64,000 nucleotides of DNA from Paramyrothecium sp. XJ0827. Lineage: Eukaryota > Ascomycota > Sordariomycetes > Hypocreales > Stachybotryaceae. The notes under the pieces are model-generated. The model was not told where the DNA came from. It was given only the letters and a program-made list of their open reading frames with translations, and did not search any database. Shown here piece by piece: positions 33,001 to 44,342 of the stretch. Made by a program: the position numbers and the translations under genes. The DNA is taken from assembly GCA_020881915.1 (NCBI GenBank), contig JAJFPB010000004.1, positions 3,906,001-3,970,000 of the forward strand. Reading direction: 5' to 3'. The first letter of the stretch is position 1. The number at the start of each line of letters is the position of its first letter.

Positions 33001-33246
33001 CTGGAAAGACGGCGAGGCGTTGCGCATGGGGCCATTTTGCATGCCAGGCATTTGCTGCTGCTGTGGTTGCTGGGACTGCTGCTGTTGCTGCGACTGCTGC
33101 TGATTCGCGAATTGCGCGGCATTGAACTGCGCCGGATTGGTCATGAACGCAGAAGGATCCATCATGGCGGCGTTGGGGTCATTCATGTGCGGGAAGCCGT
33201 TGGCATTGTGGTTGGGGATGGCGGCGTCGTTCATCCAGGTGCTCAT
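30031..33246 (-). CDS. SWI1: SWI/SNF chromatin-remodelling subunit SWI1 (ARID domain)
   Basis: One uninterrupted frame from ATG 33246 (MSTWMNDAAIPNHN) gives 1071 residues; the frame extends 57 bases further upstream but without an ATG. Residues 1-370 are low-complexity, rich in Gln, Pro, Asn and Met, with a pure polyQ run near residues 265-285. The ARID DNA-binding domain lies at about residues 378-472 (FMKNLAALMSSKGLPFD, VNLVMLFQAVQGKGGYKPVT, WAHISQVLGLP). A second Gln/Pro-rich linker follows. The C-terminal 400 residues form an armadillo-like helical domain (DFGTIDIQALTRSLQSG and on) seen in SWI1/BAF250 proteins, which organises the base of the remodeller. The long upstream space holds donor-like sites (CAG/GTATGT at 33758/33757 and GTAAG at 34196-34200), suggesting leader introns. 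Confidence 0.93.
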   Translation of the reverse strand: MSTWMNDAAIPNHNANGFPHMNDPNAAMMDPSAFMTNPAQFNAAQFANQQQSQQQQQSQQPQQQQMPGMQNGPMRNASPSFQNPVYQTNSVIPSKRPRPREDSLAGSPRQNPGMLPTSRSQTPQQQSFPGFQPGAMPQQQPPGGQFPHLQPNGSANASPSPIMGNQMRPGNVPQRVATASPHPFSPSAQQFGAQTSPIPSEHGTPQPNPYMQNMNPGYNPNFAPSPSNPRPASNPNAMAGTQMMPQQMGQMQQHMGQMPNAMYNQMQQQQQQQQQGQQQQPPVQQQPQSQAQLQQGQPGQPQQQRPQNISDQQKMAAYQMRLQQQLQGNMQMQAQMQAQNMGRGMMPKQQMHPMPNGQMPQGAMRPQQRPMANLNPEQFMKNLAALMSSKGLPFDPNPVVADRPVNLVMLFQAVQGKGGYKPVTAANGWAHISQVLGLPAQIPTVGPALKQVYERNLVEFEKAWKQRMMMQNMAATQQSTPQKQMPPNQQMNQNQMTPNQQPQPQPQTAMKPGQPPVNGLATPQPLQQANNMPGHNKAPSISQAGPQPVPNDFSVPSPVPSKPGSMSMPQPDGRPSGPLSGVSIEQRMPPMAPKSEAYSPCSRELSTYGGVDLNAANMLGAELERWRPDVPSLGDFGTIDIQALTRSLQSGIHGEVRLALDMLAAVSSSTNQAHFLQLRYCEDLVDALVDCAEDQLELLAEHTVEVSDEIQLTPYEDVFRACRLERWAVRAIPIFGSTAYELDRAVDRLICITTILRNVSFPGEQNDNHVLLADESIIKFICVIIRYLGTRTMLLRTQQNTLDFMKDVVILLSNIAGSIEIPGREQAFCLLQFLLAFAPAPGPTTSDNKLFFSPYDPSVHPYLPHAVDALAKLLARDEPNRTHYKTVFALDATGTPPYELLTRTFALAVSTIPDRAKDRSRPPTLPSLVEVRKPFLMQGLLSAEILASLAPSHEPALARSWLSSENGVVENLFRLVQELTQLYEQPQLLNRGAARTTTRKDPELVYIVVVAISLLRRLAEKGRDQNKSPSETPVNFIPPPQALVDALSMQSPDWTKEGYLQQLAAFFQLST
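32398..32458 (-). repeat. CAG/CAA repeat coding for polyglutamine in SWI1
   Basis: A near-continuous run of glutamine codons (CAG mixed with CAA) in the SWI1 frame. A shorter one lies at 33056-33103. Such tracts vary in length between strains in many fungi. Confidence 0.75.
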
Positions 33247-36200
33247 GGCGAAGAGGCCGGCAGGCTCAACTGGGCGCGACGACGTCAGCAAATCAACAGG
33301 CACGCGGCCAAGACTCCATGGAAGGCGCGCAGGGGCGGATGGAAATGGGGCCGTGACACGGGGTGGTGATGGATAGGTCGGCCGGATCGCGCGTCGCGGG
33401 TTTGGTGGTGGAGTGTGTGGGAGAGGTACGTGGTGTCGGGTAAGAAAAAAAAGGCAACGACAGACGGCTCAGAACCGACCACCAGCTCAGTGGGCGAGGA
33501 CGGGGGGGGCGGGCTTCAGTGTCTAATGGGACAAGCTGGGCCCTGCTGGACGTCGTCTTGGGGGGGGTGTGGTTGGTTGGTCCCAGCACTGGCAGATGAA
33601 GTAAGGGGAGAGGGAGAGAGGGTGGGGAGGCTGCCAGAGCGAAAAAAAGGACCAGCGCAACGCATATGGGTACAAGCAGAGACGGAGCGAAAAGGGCAGA
33701 GCCAGACAAGGGGAAGGGAAAAGAGACAAAAAGGTGAGAGGAGAAGTACCGACATACCTGATTTTGTGTGGCCACGAACAGCACGACGCCATGTACCGGT
33801 ACCTGTTCGAGGGCAGGGGAGGAGGTAGCTGTGTGAGGGAGCCGACCAGAGCAAGAGGAGAGAGAGAAATCACCCAGCAGCGCCTTAGCAGATCTGTTGG
33901 AGCTAGCGGTAGATGCGTAGCGACAATTTGCAAGGTTGCATGAGGTGTACAGCGAATGCGCGGCGCGCCAGGGAGAAATTTTCGTCCCGGTCGGCGAAAT
34001 TCAGCACCGCCCGTCGACGCTCGATCTGGTGCAGCAGCAGCAGCACAACAACTCCTCTCACGACGAGCAAACCAGTGCGAGTGGTGTGTCTCGAGGTGTC
34101 ACGAGCCCGATGACAACTTACTCCCAAACACTAGCCAGGGTGGCCGGAGAGAAGAGTGCAGCAGCGTGCTGGGAGGATGGCCGGATGTGAGCGGTCTTAC
34201 CTAAGGCGCGCGTTGAGGTGGATGACTCTCGCGACCGACGCCTGAGATGGCTGGATTTGGTGTCAAGTGATGCTGAGTTGCTGAGCCATGGCGAGCTAGC
34301 CGGTCCCGGTAAAGCCCGCTGGTGGTCGGCTATGCCTAAGGTAGGTGGGGCTACGGACCAATCATCTAGTTCCAAGAAACCTCCGCTAGTAGCCGAGTCG
34401 ATACTGTTAATGCTCTTGCCTCCATGGCACTGGTAAGGCTACCAAAAATACGCGGTAGCACTAACATTAGCAGCCAGGTCTCAAACACGGAAGGCTGATT
34501 CTCAGACATCCGAATCTGGAATGGGACGAACCCTACCATTAACCGCTTTGCACTACGCTCCTGGAAAAGCAATGGCCAGCGCCAAGGCCAAAGCGACCAT
34601 AACTGAAGCGGCACTGCATTGGAGAAGCAACGGTTTGCGTTGGCTGGACGGGCCTTGTTGTCGAGCCAAATTGATTATTAGTCCGCCGACAACGCGAGCA
34701 TGGTTGGTCGTGCCCCATGCCTGCCAGTAGATAATGCGCTGCAGACGGCAATGGGTCCCAGGCTTGAACCAGCTTGGGCGTCGGTACTGTGTATGCGGGA
34801 TGCAGTGCCACGGCTGCTGAACGGGATAAGACAGTGCACACAAAGCCAACCGGCCTCGACAGCACTCGTCACATGCGGTGCAGCCTTTTCGAATACTGTG
34901 GTTGCTGCTTCTCATGTCCGCCAGATCAAGACCACCTTGGACATTCGCCGCAAGAGTCGTCACCGTCGTGGAGGTATGCCAATAACGTAGTGCTCCTCTC
35001 TCTCGGGCACTTGGGGCTCGTTTGTGTGGTTCGGCAACCATTCGTAGGGAAGCATTGATGCTTTGCTTACCGCGTCCTGTTTGGGTCTCAGTCACATCTG
35101 ATTCCGTCCACAAGAGCGGGAGGCCGTGGGTTCAAGAAGTCGTGCATGCCCCACCAATGGGCGTGGCAGAAGGGGCTTCCTGGGCGCTCGCGCTCCGTCT
35201 TGTTGCATGCTTGCCATTCATTCCACGTCGGTTTGCAAGATAACGTTGGGAGGTGAGCTTGCGAGATGACCCCAGGCTCTGTCAAGGCCGCGTCAGGGAA
35301 GTGCGTTGCCAATCCCAAATCAAACGGATCGAAATTGCTGGCTTGGGGGTTTCCCAATCGTAACGGCTGCATCCCGTCGCTCTGTGACGCCCCGTAGGCG
35401 CTGTTTACCCACTGGGACCTGGCTCTGGGGTGGCGGAGGAGATCCCTGTCAACGCACGTCCTTTCGATGCCCGTAACAGCACAGCGCTACCAGCAATGGC
35501 TCCTCAAAAACTCGGGGTGCCATGCTGTCCCGTCGTCGCGTGAGTCAAATCTTTCGTACCGTGAGCTTTCAGTCCATCGTCTCTGGGGGCCTGGACCGCC
35601 CGTCATTGTGTGCGTAGGATGGCCCGTCGAGTGTCGCTCGCGTTGTTGCTTCCCTCGTGCTCACTAACACGCCTGGGCCCAAATGCCCTACATTACCGGC
35701 GGTACGGTACCTGGGTCATGAGGTAATCAGTGCCATTCTCCTTGTAAGTGGACGTAGGACGTCCAACACGAACCAGCGACGGGCAAGAAGGAAAGAGCAG
35801 CGACACAGGGGAAGAAAGATTAATAGATTGGAAGAGAAGAAAAAAGGATGGAGAAACAGAAAACCAAAGGAAATTCAGCTGCCAGAGGGTTACGGGGGGA
35901 AGGGGGGTAGTTATGTGAATACCTTACCTTACCGACCTTACTACCTACCGCACCTTGCCTTACCTTCATTTGCCTTCTGCCTTACCTGCCAACCTTACTG
36001 GGCCATTCATTGCATGTTCAACAATTCACCGCTGCCAGCACAACAGCGTGCGCCCTCCATCTTCTGCCTACCTCACCTTGCCTTGCCTTGCCTTGCCTTG
36101 CCTTGCCTTGCTCTACTTTTATCTTCCTTGGGGTGTTTATTTGGTGGACGACCTACCGCTGTCACAATTCTTGAAGCCTCCCCCCTCCCCTCCCCTCCCT

Positions 36201-37524
36201 CCCGGATCCTGCTCTCCTGAACGTGCCAGATCTGGCGGTTGCCGTGGCCTTACCGTACGGCACGCTTACACAGTCTGGTCTGGCTTGTCTGACAATGACA
36301 AGGAGCATGCGGATCCTCTTGGGTTCAAGTGTGTCACCAGGCCGGGTGCGAATAGTGTTATTTGACCCTTGGTTTATGTATGTGGCTCTTTGGTAATTCC
36401 CTGCATGTCCGTTCCCCATTCGCGAACATCGTTCCCACAGCCTGGAGCCAATCCAGGGCGCAGACGTCTTGTCCACGCAAGAGGGCGACAGAAAAGTGAG
36501 ACCGTAAAACTCTTCACCCCTAATACACTTGTGACTTTTAATACCAAGGTATGTATGACCAAGGTAGAGATTCGAAATTGTATGAAACTCTTAAATAAAC
36601 CCCTTCCCACAAATGGAGGTTATTCTCCCATTGTTCTTCAAACAAAGAAAATAAGGGGGACGGTGGTCTCGCCTTTTCTGTCACCCACTCGCCACGAGAG
36701 ATTTGCGTATCCGCCGAGAACAGCGCCAACCACCTGGCCGACTTGGCGACACGCCCTGGCTCCCCTTGCAACAAAGAAGCGGGTTTTTAATAAAGACGGG
36801 GGCCACCCCATCGTTCACTTCCCGTCATTTCCTGTCGTCTGCCTCGATTGTGCAGCTCGGCCCCGGTTTCGGTTGGCCCGAGCCTGCGATTGAACTTGAT
36901 ACTTCCACCGTGCGACCATCGTGCTGATGCTGAGTGGTCTGGGCTGTGACGGCTTGCCGCCACAATAATGCAGCCGAGTTCCCAATAATCTTCCTGCATA
37001 AAAGCTCACCTCCCGCTGCACTCATGTCTGCTTCACGCGACCCGGGCTTTGGCCATCACAGCTGGGACTGTCCCTGCCGCCAATACGACATGCCAGACCC
37101 AGTTTCGTTCATTCAACATCACCCCACTCAGCGCGTCGCTGGACGTACGCTACGTAAAGTTGTATTGTTCGTCTTCCCCATTGGATTGACATCCCTTGCC
37201 GGACTTGAGGTGAGTGGCTGTGGGCGTCAAGGCAGTAAAACCTACCTTGGTCTCGCATGTGAACCTTGAATCGACGCAGATCTTTCACGCATAGCTAGGA
37301 ATGACAGTCGAGCAGTGGCCGTCAAAAATTACCATGGCCAGTTCTAAAAATGTTGAAGAACACGAAGGTTATCTGATCATTTCAAACTGGAATACTTTGT
37401 TCAGCAGGAGAGGTAATGTCATTTTGCGCAGATATTCGTTTCAAAGGCACTTGATTTAATCACAAGGTATCCATCTAAATTCTGGGCTTCACAGCGCCCA
37501 TAGCATTGAATATAATTGTAATGT
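33247..37524. other. 4.3-kb gene-free region upstream of SWI1
   Basis: The largest gap in the window. On the SWI1 side it holds a purine/pyrimidine-biased leader with splice-donor-like sequences. The middle (34400-35700) shows only short frames on both strands with no protein character. At 35920-36200 are TACCT/CCTTG repeats and C-rich CCCCTCCC tracts. The end is the 3' side of UTP6. A non-coding RNA or a diverged short gene cannot be excluded. Confidence 0.5.
36076..36110 (+). repeat. (CCTTG)7 microsatellite
   Basis: Seven perfect tandem copies of CCTTG, preceded at 35920-36000 by degenerate TACCTTACC/TTGCCTTACC units. No coding role is visible. Confidence 0.9.
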
Positions 37525-38784
37525 CTAATTCGCTGGTGCGCTGAGCTTGTTTTTCGTAAGCTCCAGAACCTTCTTGATACCCTCGTCCAGTCCCTCGAAG
37601 GCGAGATACTCGTCCATCCATGTGATGGTTTTCTTTTCCAGCGCCGACCTGTCCGTAGTCACCTCGAGGGCGTCTTGCAAACGTGTCAGGACATCGCGCA
37701 GACTCCTGGGGAACTCGGGCGTGAAGGGGCTGAGCCCGATGATGGGCTGGCGGACGTGGCAGTTGCACGTCGAAGGGTCGTTGGGATACTGCTCGGCCAT
37801 GGCGTTGAGGATATGTTGCGATATCCTGGCGTAAACAGCAAGGTCGCTGAAGGTCGACACCATGACGAAGAACATCTCCGCAACTTCGGCCTTGAAGAAC
37901 GGTTGTTTCCGCGATATGTCGAAGATGGCGATGGGAATCGCTCCGTCCATGGCGGGGTTGGATTCGAGCTGTTGCGCGGCTTGCTTGTCGATGACCTTCG
38001 CTTGTGCCTTCGACGGCTCGGGCAGGAGACCTCCACCCTCCTCATCTTCGTCCTCGTCACTGTCGACCAGGCGAAGCTCGTCGTCATCCCGCGGTTTCTC
38101 GGTACTGAGCACGTCGACTCCGGGTTTGGCCGTCTTCTTTTTCTTCTCCAGCTTCGCCAGCCATTGCAGCTCGCACCTGGCGTATTCGATCCATAATGTG
38201 CAGTCCTTGGTACAGAACCGGCACCCTCGCATGAAGAATCCTCTTGCGGCGGCCATGTCGCCGTTGCGCGCCGACCGCCTGCCGGCCATAACCCACAACT
38301 CTGGGTCCGTAGGCATCATCCGCAGCGCATTGGTCATTGTCTTGCGCCAGCGCTTCGCTGCCTTGACCTTGACAATGTATGCCAGGTACTCGCGCCATAG
38401 CTCTGGGGTTCCGGGGTGTCGGCCGACGGCACGTTCGTAGATGCCCAAAACACGGCCCTGGCTGGCGTGGGCCGAGTTCAGGTGACGAATCTTGAGTCGC
38501 TGGCAGCGTTTGGTGCGAAGGGTCTCAAGAGACAGCTCCCATTGCGCATACGATGACCACTCGTTCGGTTGGTTCCCCGGCGACAGGACTTTGTGTTCGA
38601 AGTCGTTGCGCTTCTGCACAATTGTGCGGATCTCCTCCTGCGAGTGAAATGTTAGCCATTGTGATTGTGTCGGTTGCGGCCATCAAGGACAAACCTTTGA
38701 AAAAATACCCTTTTCCTCCCACTCCCGCAATTGGGATACGGAGCGCTCGAGGTAGAATCTCGCCTTTTCCGCAACTCCAGCCAT
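37525..38784 (-). CDS. UTP6: U3 snoRNP / SSU processome protein UTP6
   Basis: Exon 1 (38784-38695, 30 codons) and exon 2 (38637-37525) give 400 residues. The N-terminal MAGVAEKARFYLERSVSQL-REWEEKGIFSK/EEIRTIVQKRNDFEH pattern is the conserved start of Utp6 proteins. HAT-type helical repeats follow (GRVLGIYERAVGRHPGTPEL, WREYLAYIVKVKAAKRWRKT, LRMMPTDPELWVMAGR, AAARGFFMRGCRFC, LWIEYARCELQW). An acidic insert (DEDEDEEGG) precedes the last third. UTP6 belongs to the UTP-B module that binds U3 snoRNP and pre-18S rRNA in the nucleolus. The donor is GTTTGT, unusual, but the acceptor CGCAG and the family-conserved junction support it. A run of 15 T (38835-38849) lies just upstream. Confidence 0.93.
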
Positions 38785-39481
38785 AGTCGCGGTTGCGCCT
38801 GGTGCCTGTCTTTCTAAATCTGCTGGTTTCTGCCTTTTTTTTTTTTTTTCCTTCCCTTCGAGATTGCTGGTCTCACCACACAGATAACGGTGTGGTGAAG
38901 TTTTTCGCCTATGGCTGATCGACTCGGACGGTTTGGGAAAATTTTAGTGGGGTTCAGGCTTGGCGTGCTAATGCCTATTGCAGCTTTTGCTGAGCCCACC
39001 CGGAGCTCGGACGAGCAGGCGCTAGAGGCAGCTACCGGCACCCATGTCAACCCCACAAGTTAAGCTACACTACAGCTGCCCAGAGTCAGAGGTACAGGTA
39101 TCTCAGCGCACGGCAACTGGCGATAGTGACGTCTAAGTTAGTACTGGTACGCACACGGCTCGTCCGGTCGGATGCGACGGCTCGCCAATCAGCGGCAGGG
39201 GTGCCAAGACAATGATCGAGGACGCGCGCGTGCTGTCATGTCTTTCCGATTCCGATTTCGTAAGGCACCGCCAGCTACTGCGTTTGGGGTATCAACACTA
39301 TAGGATTTCTTGGCCCTCCCCGTGGCTGTCTTCCTTGTTTTTCTTCTCTCTTCTGCCATCCGTGCTTTCAACTCCCACCGACCTTTTCCCCCGACGCGCT
39401 TCCCGCTCGTTTGGTGGCAGTGGATGGGAATGGTGATTGTCTCTTCCTGTTGGACTTCCGGCAACGCTCGCTTCCCTCGCA
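38785..39481. promoter_or_regulatory. Divergent promoter region of UTP6 and CWH43
   Basis: 697 bp between two divergent starts. It has a T15 run (38835-38849; A15 on the UTP6 strand), a likely nucleosome-disfavouring element, and no coding sequence I can support. Confidence 0.55.
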
Positions 39482-42400
39482 ATGGCGCAAAAATACAAGG
39501 ACAAAGACCTTGGCATCGTCTTTACCTTTAGTGGACAATGGGTGTCTTGGGCTCACACGGCCATCGCCTACAGTATGCCGGGCCCTCACAACCACATCTG
39601 CACCTCTTCGAAAGAGCAGCAGCTAATTGAACGGTGTAGCGGCGTTCCTGAGCGCTCTAATCGTCGGCATCTCTCTTCACTACCACAAGATCGTCAAGAA
39701 TGAGTTTTACGGGTATCCGGACGAGTGGTTCCCCTCTGTTTCGGCCACGATAGGCGACAGATACCCGGAACGATCGGTCTTCATGCTCTTCATTGCAATT
39801 ACCTCTGGTATGGACACCCAGTCGTATTTCCAGCTTTTCCGCCGGGCTATCTATCTAACCATGCTCCACTTGCTTGTCCAGGCCCTCGCTTTGCTCTCGT
39901 TGGGCTGTGGTACTTGTTGACGCGGCGATCCGATACGCAGCTCCCCAAGTTCGTTGCGCTCATGGGCCTCTTGCGCACACTGACCTGCGGAGGCTGGACT
40001 TATATCACCTCGACCGACGACCACGACTGGCACGATATCTTGATGATTTCATACATTGTCGCAACACTACCGTGGACGACTGGTTGCATCGCATTGAGTC
40101 CGCCGAACCCCACCGCCATCAGGTACCGCAAGTACCTCGCAGGGGCCTTCTTCGGCACCCTTGTGCCGCTCATCTACTTCTTTATTCAGCACAAGGTGCA
40201 TCGCGTTGCGGGAGGTGAGTGCGCTGGAAGCGAATGAATCTGACTGGGCACTAATGGGAGCAGCGTACACGACCTATGCCTTTTTCGAATGGTCGCTCAT
40301 CATCCTCGATGTGGCGTTTGACGCCGTAACAGCGCTCGATTTTAGTACATTTGAAGTCATGGTCAGGGATGTGAAGGGAACGAGCAAGGGGTACGTTCAA
40401 TGGCTCCCGTGATGGTTTCAGTTTGCCGCGTTGTGTACAGTCGTTCAGTCTTTCGTTCGTCGTGTCTCAGGGTCAATTCTAAAAACTCGTTGCAGTGAAA
40501 CTCCACCGTCCATCTCAACCGCTGTACTAGAAAAGGAGTGGGTCTGCCCCATGATTATATCGACCGCACCGCCATTGACAATAGTCGTAGGAAAGAAACA
40601 GCCATCGTCCGTATCAATACCCCACAATCGTCTTGGTCGAGCATCTTGGACACGGCCGCGGACGTTTATCATGGCGTAAGTGCCTCGAAACAGCATTGCT
40701 TTTCCATCGTTGGTTAATTCTATCTAGTTCGTCTTCTGGTCCATGCTTACGAGCCTGGGTGTTGTCATTTGGTGTAAGTGAACCTCCAGGGGTCAAGTTG
40801 CCACTCTCGCTGACCGTATCAGATTTCCCTTTATGGCATATGGGAATATCCGGATATGAGGCCTTCGTAATGTGCACCGTTTCCCCTTTCCTGCTTGGGA
40901 TTGGGCCCTTGAGGACTCTTGTGCTCAACAACCTCCGGGTCGTCCATCTTCTCTCCCTAGCTGGCGTGGCGGCTTACCTGGTGCAAGAGCCAGTGTTCCG
41001 CTTGTTCGTCGTTGGTTTCGGGGTCGCAATGGCTTGTCTGGGTTGGGTTGGCACATTGTATACCGAGGCGCTTCTTGACGTCCGCTTCGAAACCAAAATT
41101 CTTGGGCTAATGATTGGTCTCATTCTCTCGTCAACCGCCAAGTTTGCTTGGCAAACGAATAATCCAATCTGGCCCATCATGCACGCTGCCAACGGAGGCT
41201 GGAATGGAACGGGCCTTGTGCTTGGCGTGCTCGCAGCCTTCCGTTTCACCAGCAAGAGCCCCTTGACACCCTACTCCCGAACCGACGACAGGCCGACTGG
41301 GTCTGTCCTCTTATCGGCTTGTGGTATCGGTGGTCTTTTGTTCGGTCTTCATTCGCTTCTCTCGGACAGCAGCACCATAATTCTCTGGGTTTGGGAAGGT
41401 TTCCCTTTACGAGGACCACATTTCGCCATCCACGGCTGGTTCACCATTGGGGCAATGTCTGTCGGCTTGTTCGCCGGCATTTACCGGCCAGCCATCGCGG
41501 GAAGTTGGCCGCCGTACGCTGCGGGGCTACTTGGCGCTTATATGCTGACCTTCTACGGTCACTGGTTTGGCTATTATGGCGGTTTGACTCTAGCTGCCTA
41601 TCTCATGGCGGTCTCGGTCCCACTGCTTACCGCAGCCTCTAAGAAGAGCCCAGCTGCCACGTTCGGTCTGGGTTTCTTGATATACAACTTTGTCGTCCTT
41701 TTCCACGTCTGGGTCGTAGCATACGCCTTCGTACCCGGCGGCCCGTTGGTTCGTGAGCACACTGATTGGGTTATGATGACCATGATGGTGATGATTGGTG
41801 CTGGTCTCTACGACTTCAATGGGCCCCAAGTTCGGCGGCTCTCTATCACTCAGCGATCTGCCCCATCACATCACAAGAAATATTTTGGCATTTCTACTCT
41901 GATCGTTAACGTTCTCTTCTTGTGCTCCGCTTACAGGCGGATTCCCAGCAACGATTACAAACCATATCACCCAGAAGATCGCATTCTGACTGCAGGCATA
42001 TGGACGATTCACTTTTCTCTCGACAACAACATGTGGTCGTCTGAATATCGCATGCGTGATCTCCTGAAGGAACTGGAGGTGGACGTGGTCGGCCTCCTTG
42101 AGTCAGACCTACAGCGCATCATTATGGGCAACCGTGATACAACACAGTTCCTCGCCGAGGACCTGGGCATGTACGTCGACTACGGCCCTGGTCCGAACAA
42201 GCACACATGGGGTGCAGCCCTATTGTCCAAATTCCCCATAGTGGAATCGAAGCATCACCTGCTTCCCAGTCCGGTAGGCGAACTTGCGCCAGCGATACAT
42301 GCTACGCTGGATGTGTATGGTCAGCTGGTTGATGTATTTGTCTTCCACTCCGGCCAAGAAGAAGACAAGGAGGATCGCCGCCTACAGGCGGAGTATCTTG

Positions 42401-42816
42401 CGGAGCTCATGGGCTCTACAGACCGCCCTGCATTCTTGCTCAGCTATCTCGTCACAAGGCCCCTGAAAGGCAACTATAAAACGTACGTGAGCGAAAAGTC
42501 GGGCATGCACGACGTCGATCCCACGGACTGGGACCGGTGGTGCGAGTACATTTTGTACAAAAACATTCAGCGCGTGGGATACGCGCGGGTGAGCCGCAGC
42601 TCCATTACAGATACGGAGCTGCAGGTTGCCAAGTTTGTGGTGCCACAGTCCGAGGACGAGATCAAAGAACTGGAATCGCGACCAGACGATGTACGGAACC
42701 GCCGGAAGCTGGAAGTGGAGGTACCAGAAGGCTGGAGATTCCCAGCCATGTTTAGAGGTATAGGCCGCCGTGGTCACCGATACCATGTGTTCAACAAACC
42801 CCGATACTACAACTAG
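39482..42816 (+). CDS. CWH43: CWH43, GPI-anchor lipid remodelling membrane protein
   Basis: Seven exons (39482-39572, 39640-39807, 39882-40214, 40264-40390, 40531-40675, 40728-40773, 40823-42816) keep frame and give 967 residues. The N-terminal part is the PGAP2/Frag1-like membrane domain ([63 protein letters not shown]). The middle is a second multi-helix region. The C-terminal part is an endonuclease/exonuclease/phosphatase-like fold ([67 protein letters not shown]). Yeast Cwh43 replaces diacylglycerol by ceramide on GPI anchors in the ER. The exon 4 to 5 junction is the least certain because that region is poorly conserved. GPI-anchored products such as the protein at 14598-15420 would be substrates of this pathway. 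Confidence 0.93.
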
Positions 42817-44342
42817 ACAGCTTTGTTGTTGGAGGGGAGTGCGGGAAGTGGCTTACATAGTAATGTGGTTTAATGATGGTTAGGATTGGCGTAAACGGAA
42901 CTCGGAGGCAATGGGTTTTGGAGCGCCGGATATAATGTCTATTTTATGTTCTTGATACCATTTAATGCATTAACTGTACATGGAATGCCCAACGCGAGTT
43001 TCCCACATGCATTAGTTGACATTGTGGGAGAAATTGTAGTGGGAACTGAGACGCATGAGCCTAGAGGTATGTGTTTAGGGTAGCAGCAGGCAAGCGCAGG
43101 AGTGTGTAAGCCGCCCCATATCACTTGAAGAACAATCGGCACAGCATATGGAATTGAATAGTAACTTATTGCCCATGCCATTCCAAAGGAAGATCTGGTC
43201 ATTTTGCAGACGAAAATTCCACAGATTTCGGTAACCTAGAGAGCATGCGGTGACGTGTGAATTCCACAGCTCGGCTTACAGCTGGCGCAATGCGTCGGCT
43301 CAGGCAAAGACACACACAGGACCTACGATTCCAAAGCCTGCAAAGTACAGAGTACGCTACAGCACCAACCGAAAGCAGGCGAAGGTCACGCGCCAATGGA
43401 AAGCTCGACAATTCGTATTTGAATCGCACCGTGTGAGAAGCCAATCCCCATTTGCTGGCCCTTCTCCATACTTTTTCCCTTTCCTCCCCCAAGGTTTCCC
43501 CGACTGCCAAGCAGCCCTGCAGCCCCAAACTCCGAACCTAACCGCACCCGCTCGGTCAGCTGCCGAACCAGGCAGGTCGATGTTGCGTCTCAGCGGGCTG
43601 GCATTGGTCCATCGGGCCCATCGATCGCTCGGTGCATATGTATGTACAGTGACAGCAGCAACTTTTTTTTTCTTGGTCGTCTTTTTGCATGTATGTGTCT
43701 GCCTTCTCCTTATCTTGGGTTGGTCTCCGAGCAGTGCTCCCGGTGTAACAAGCAAGGTATACGCCGGGAGCGACGGGGCCCATCCGATGCTTTGGTCCAC
43801 GATGGGGAATTTTCATAAAGGTAGCCAGGTCCCAGTGTGAAACAAAAACAACTGGCAGACTCCATCTTTCCCCCCAAAACTGGAGATTCTACCCTTTTTT
43901 TTGGTCGCTAGGCAGCTTGTTGCGGCGCCGAAACCCACACAAAATAGACTCCTGACGGGCCTGTGTGTGCCGTGGGAAGCCGACGCGGAAACCGGGTCGC
44001 CGTCATTGACGCTCGCAATTCCGCTTCCCACCAAGACCAGCCAGAGGAGCCCTGGGAATGGATCGGTGCGGGTGAGCCGGTAAGACCGTAACGTAGGTGG
44101 CAGTAAAGTAAAGTAAATAAAAGTCTGGACCGCGAGGGGGGGAGGAAGGAAAAGGCCGAGGCTTCCCGTTTACTCTCTCTCTTTCTCTCTTTCTCTTTAA
44201 TCGTCTGCTGGGAATACTCAATCCTTCGTTGGTGTGTGTGTGTGTGTCTGTCTGTCTTGAACAGGAGCTGCTTGCTGTGTCGTGATCGATATTCATCTGC
44301 TGGACTTGAGAGATTGTGCTTGCCCACGAGAGCAATTACACC
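42817..44342. other. Intergenic, promoter region of the P450 gene
   Basis: No gene seen in 1.5 kb. The last 180 bases hold a CT tract (44172-44197) and a GT/GTCT tract (44231-44258), probably in the core promoter or leader of the P450 gene. Confidence 0.55.
44172..44258 (+). repeat. CT and GT microsatellites in the P450 leader
   Basis: A pyrimidine tract of CT/CTTT units at 44172-44197 and a TG repeat passing into TCTG units at 44231-44258, less than 175 bp before the P450 start. CT-rich tracts are common near transcription starts of fungal genes. Confidence 0.75.

Noticed and set aside
34553..35113. 186-codon minus-strand frame in the gap upstream of SWI1
   Set aside because: It begins at a non-ATG codon, shows no domain, and has random-looking composition.
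36073..36112. (CCTTG)7 considered as a telomere-like or CRISPR-like array
   Set aside because: The unit is not a fungal telomere repeat and has no spacers; it is a simple microsatellite.
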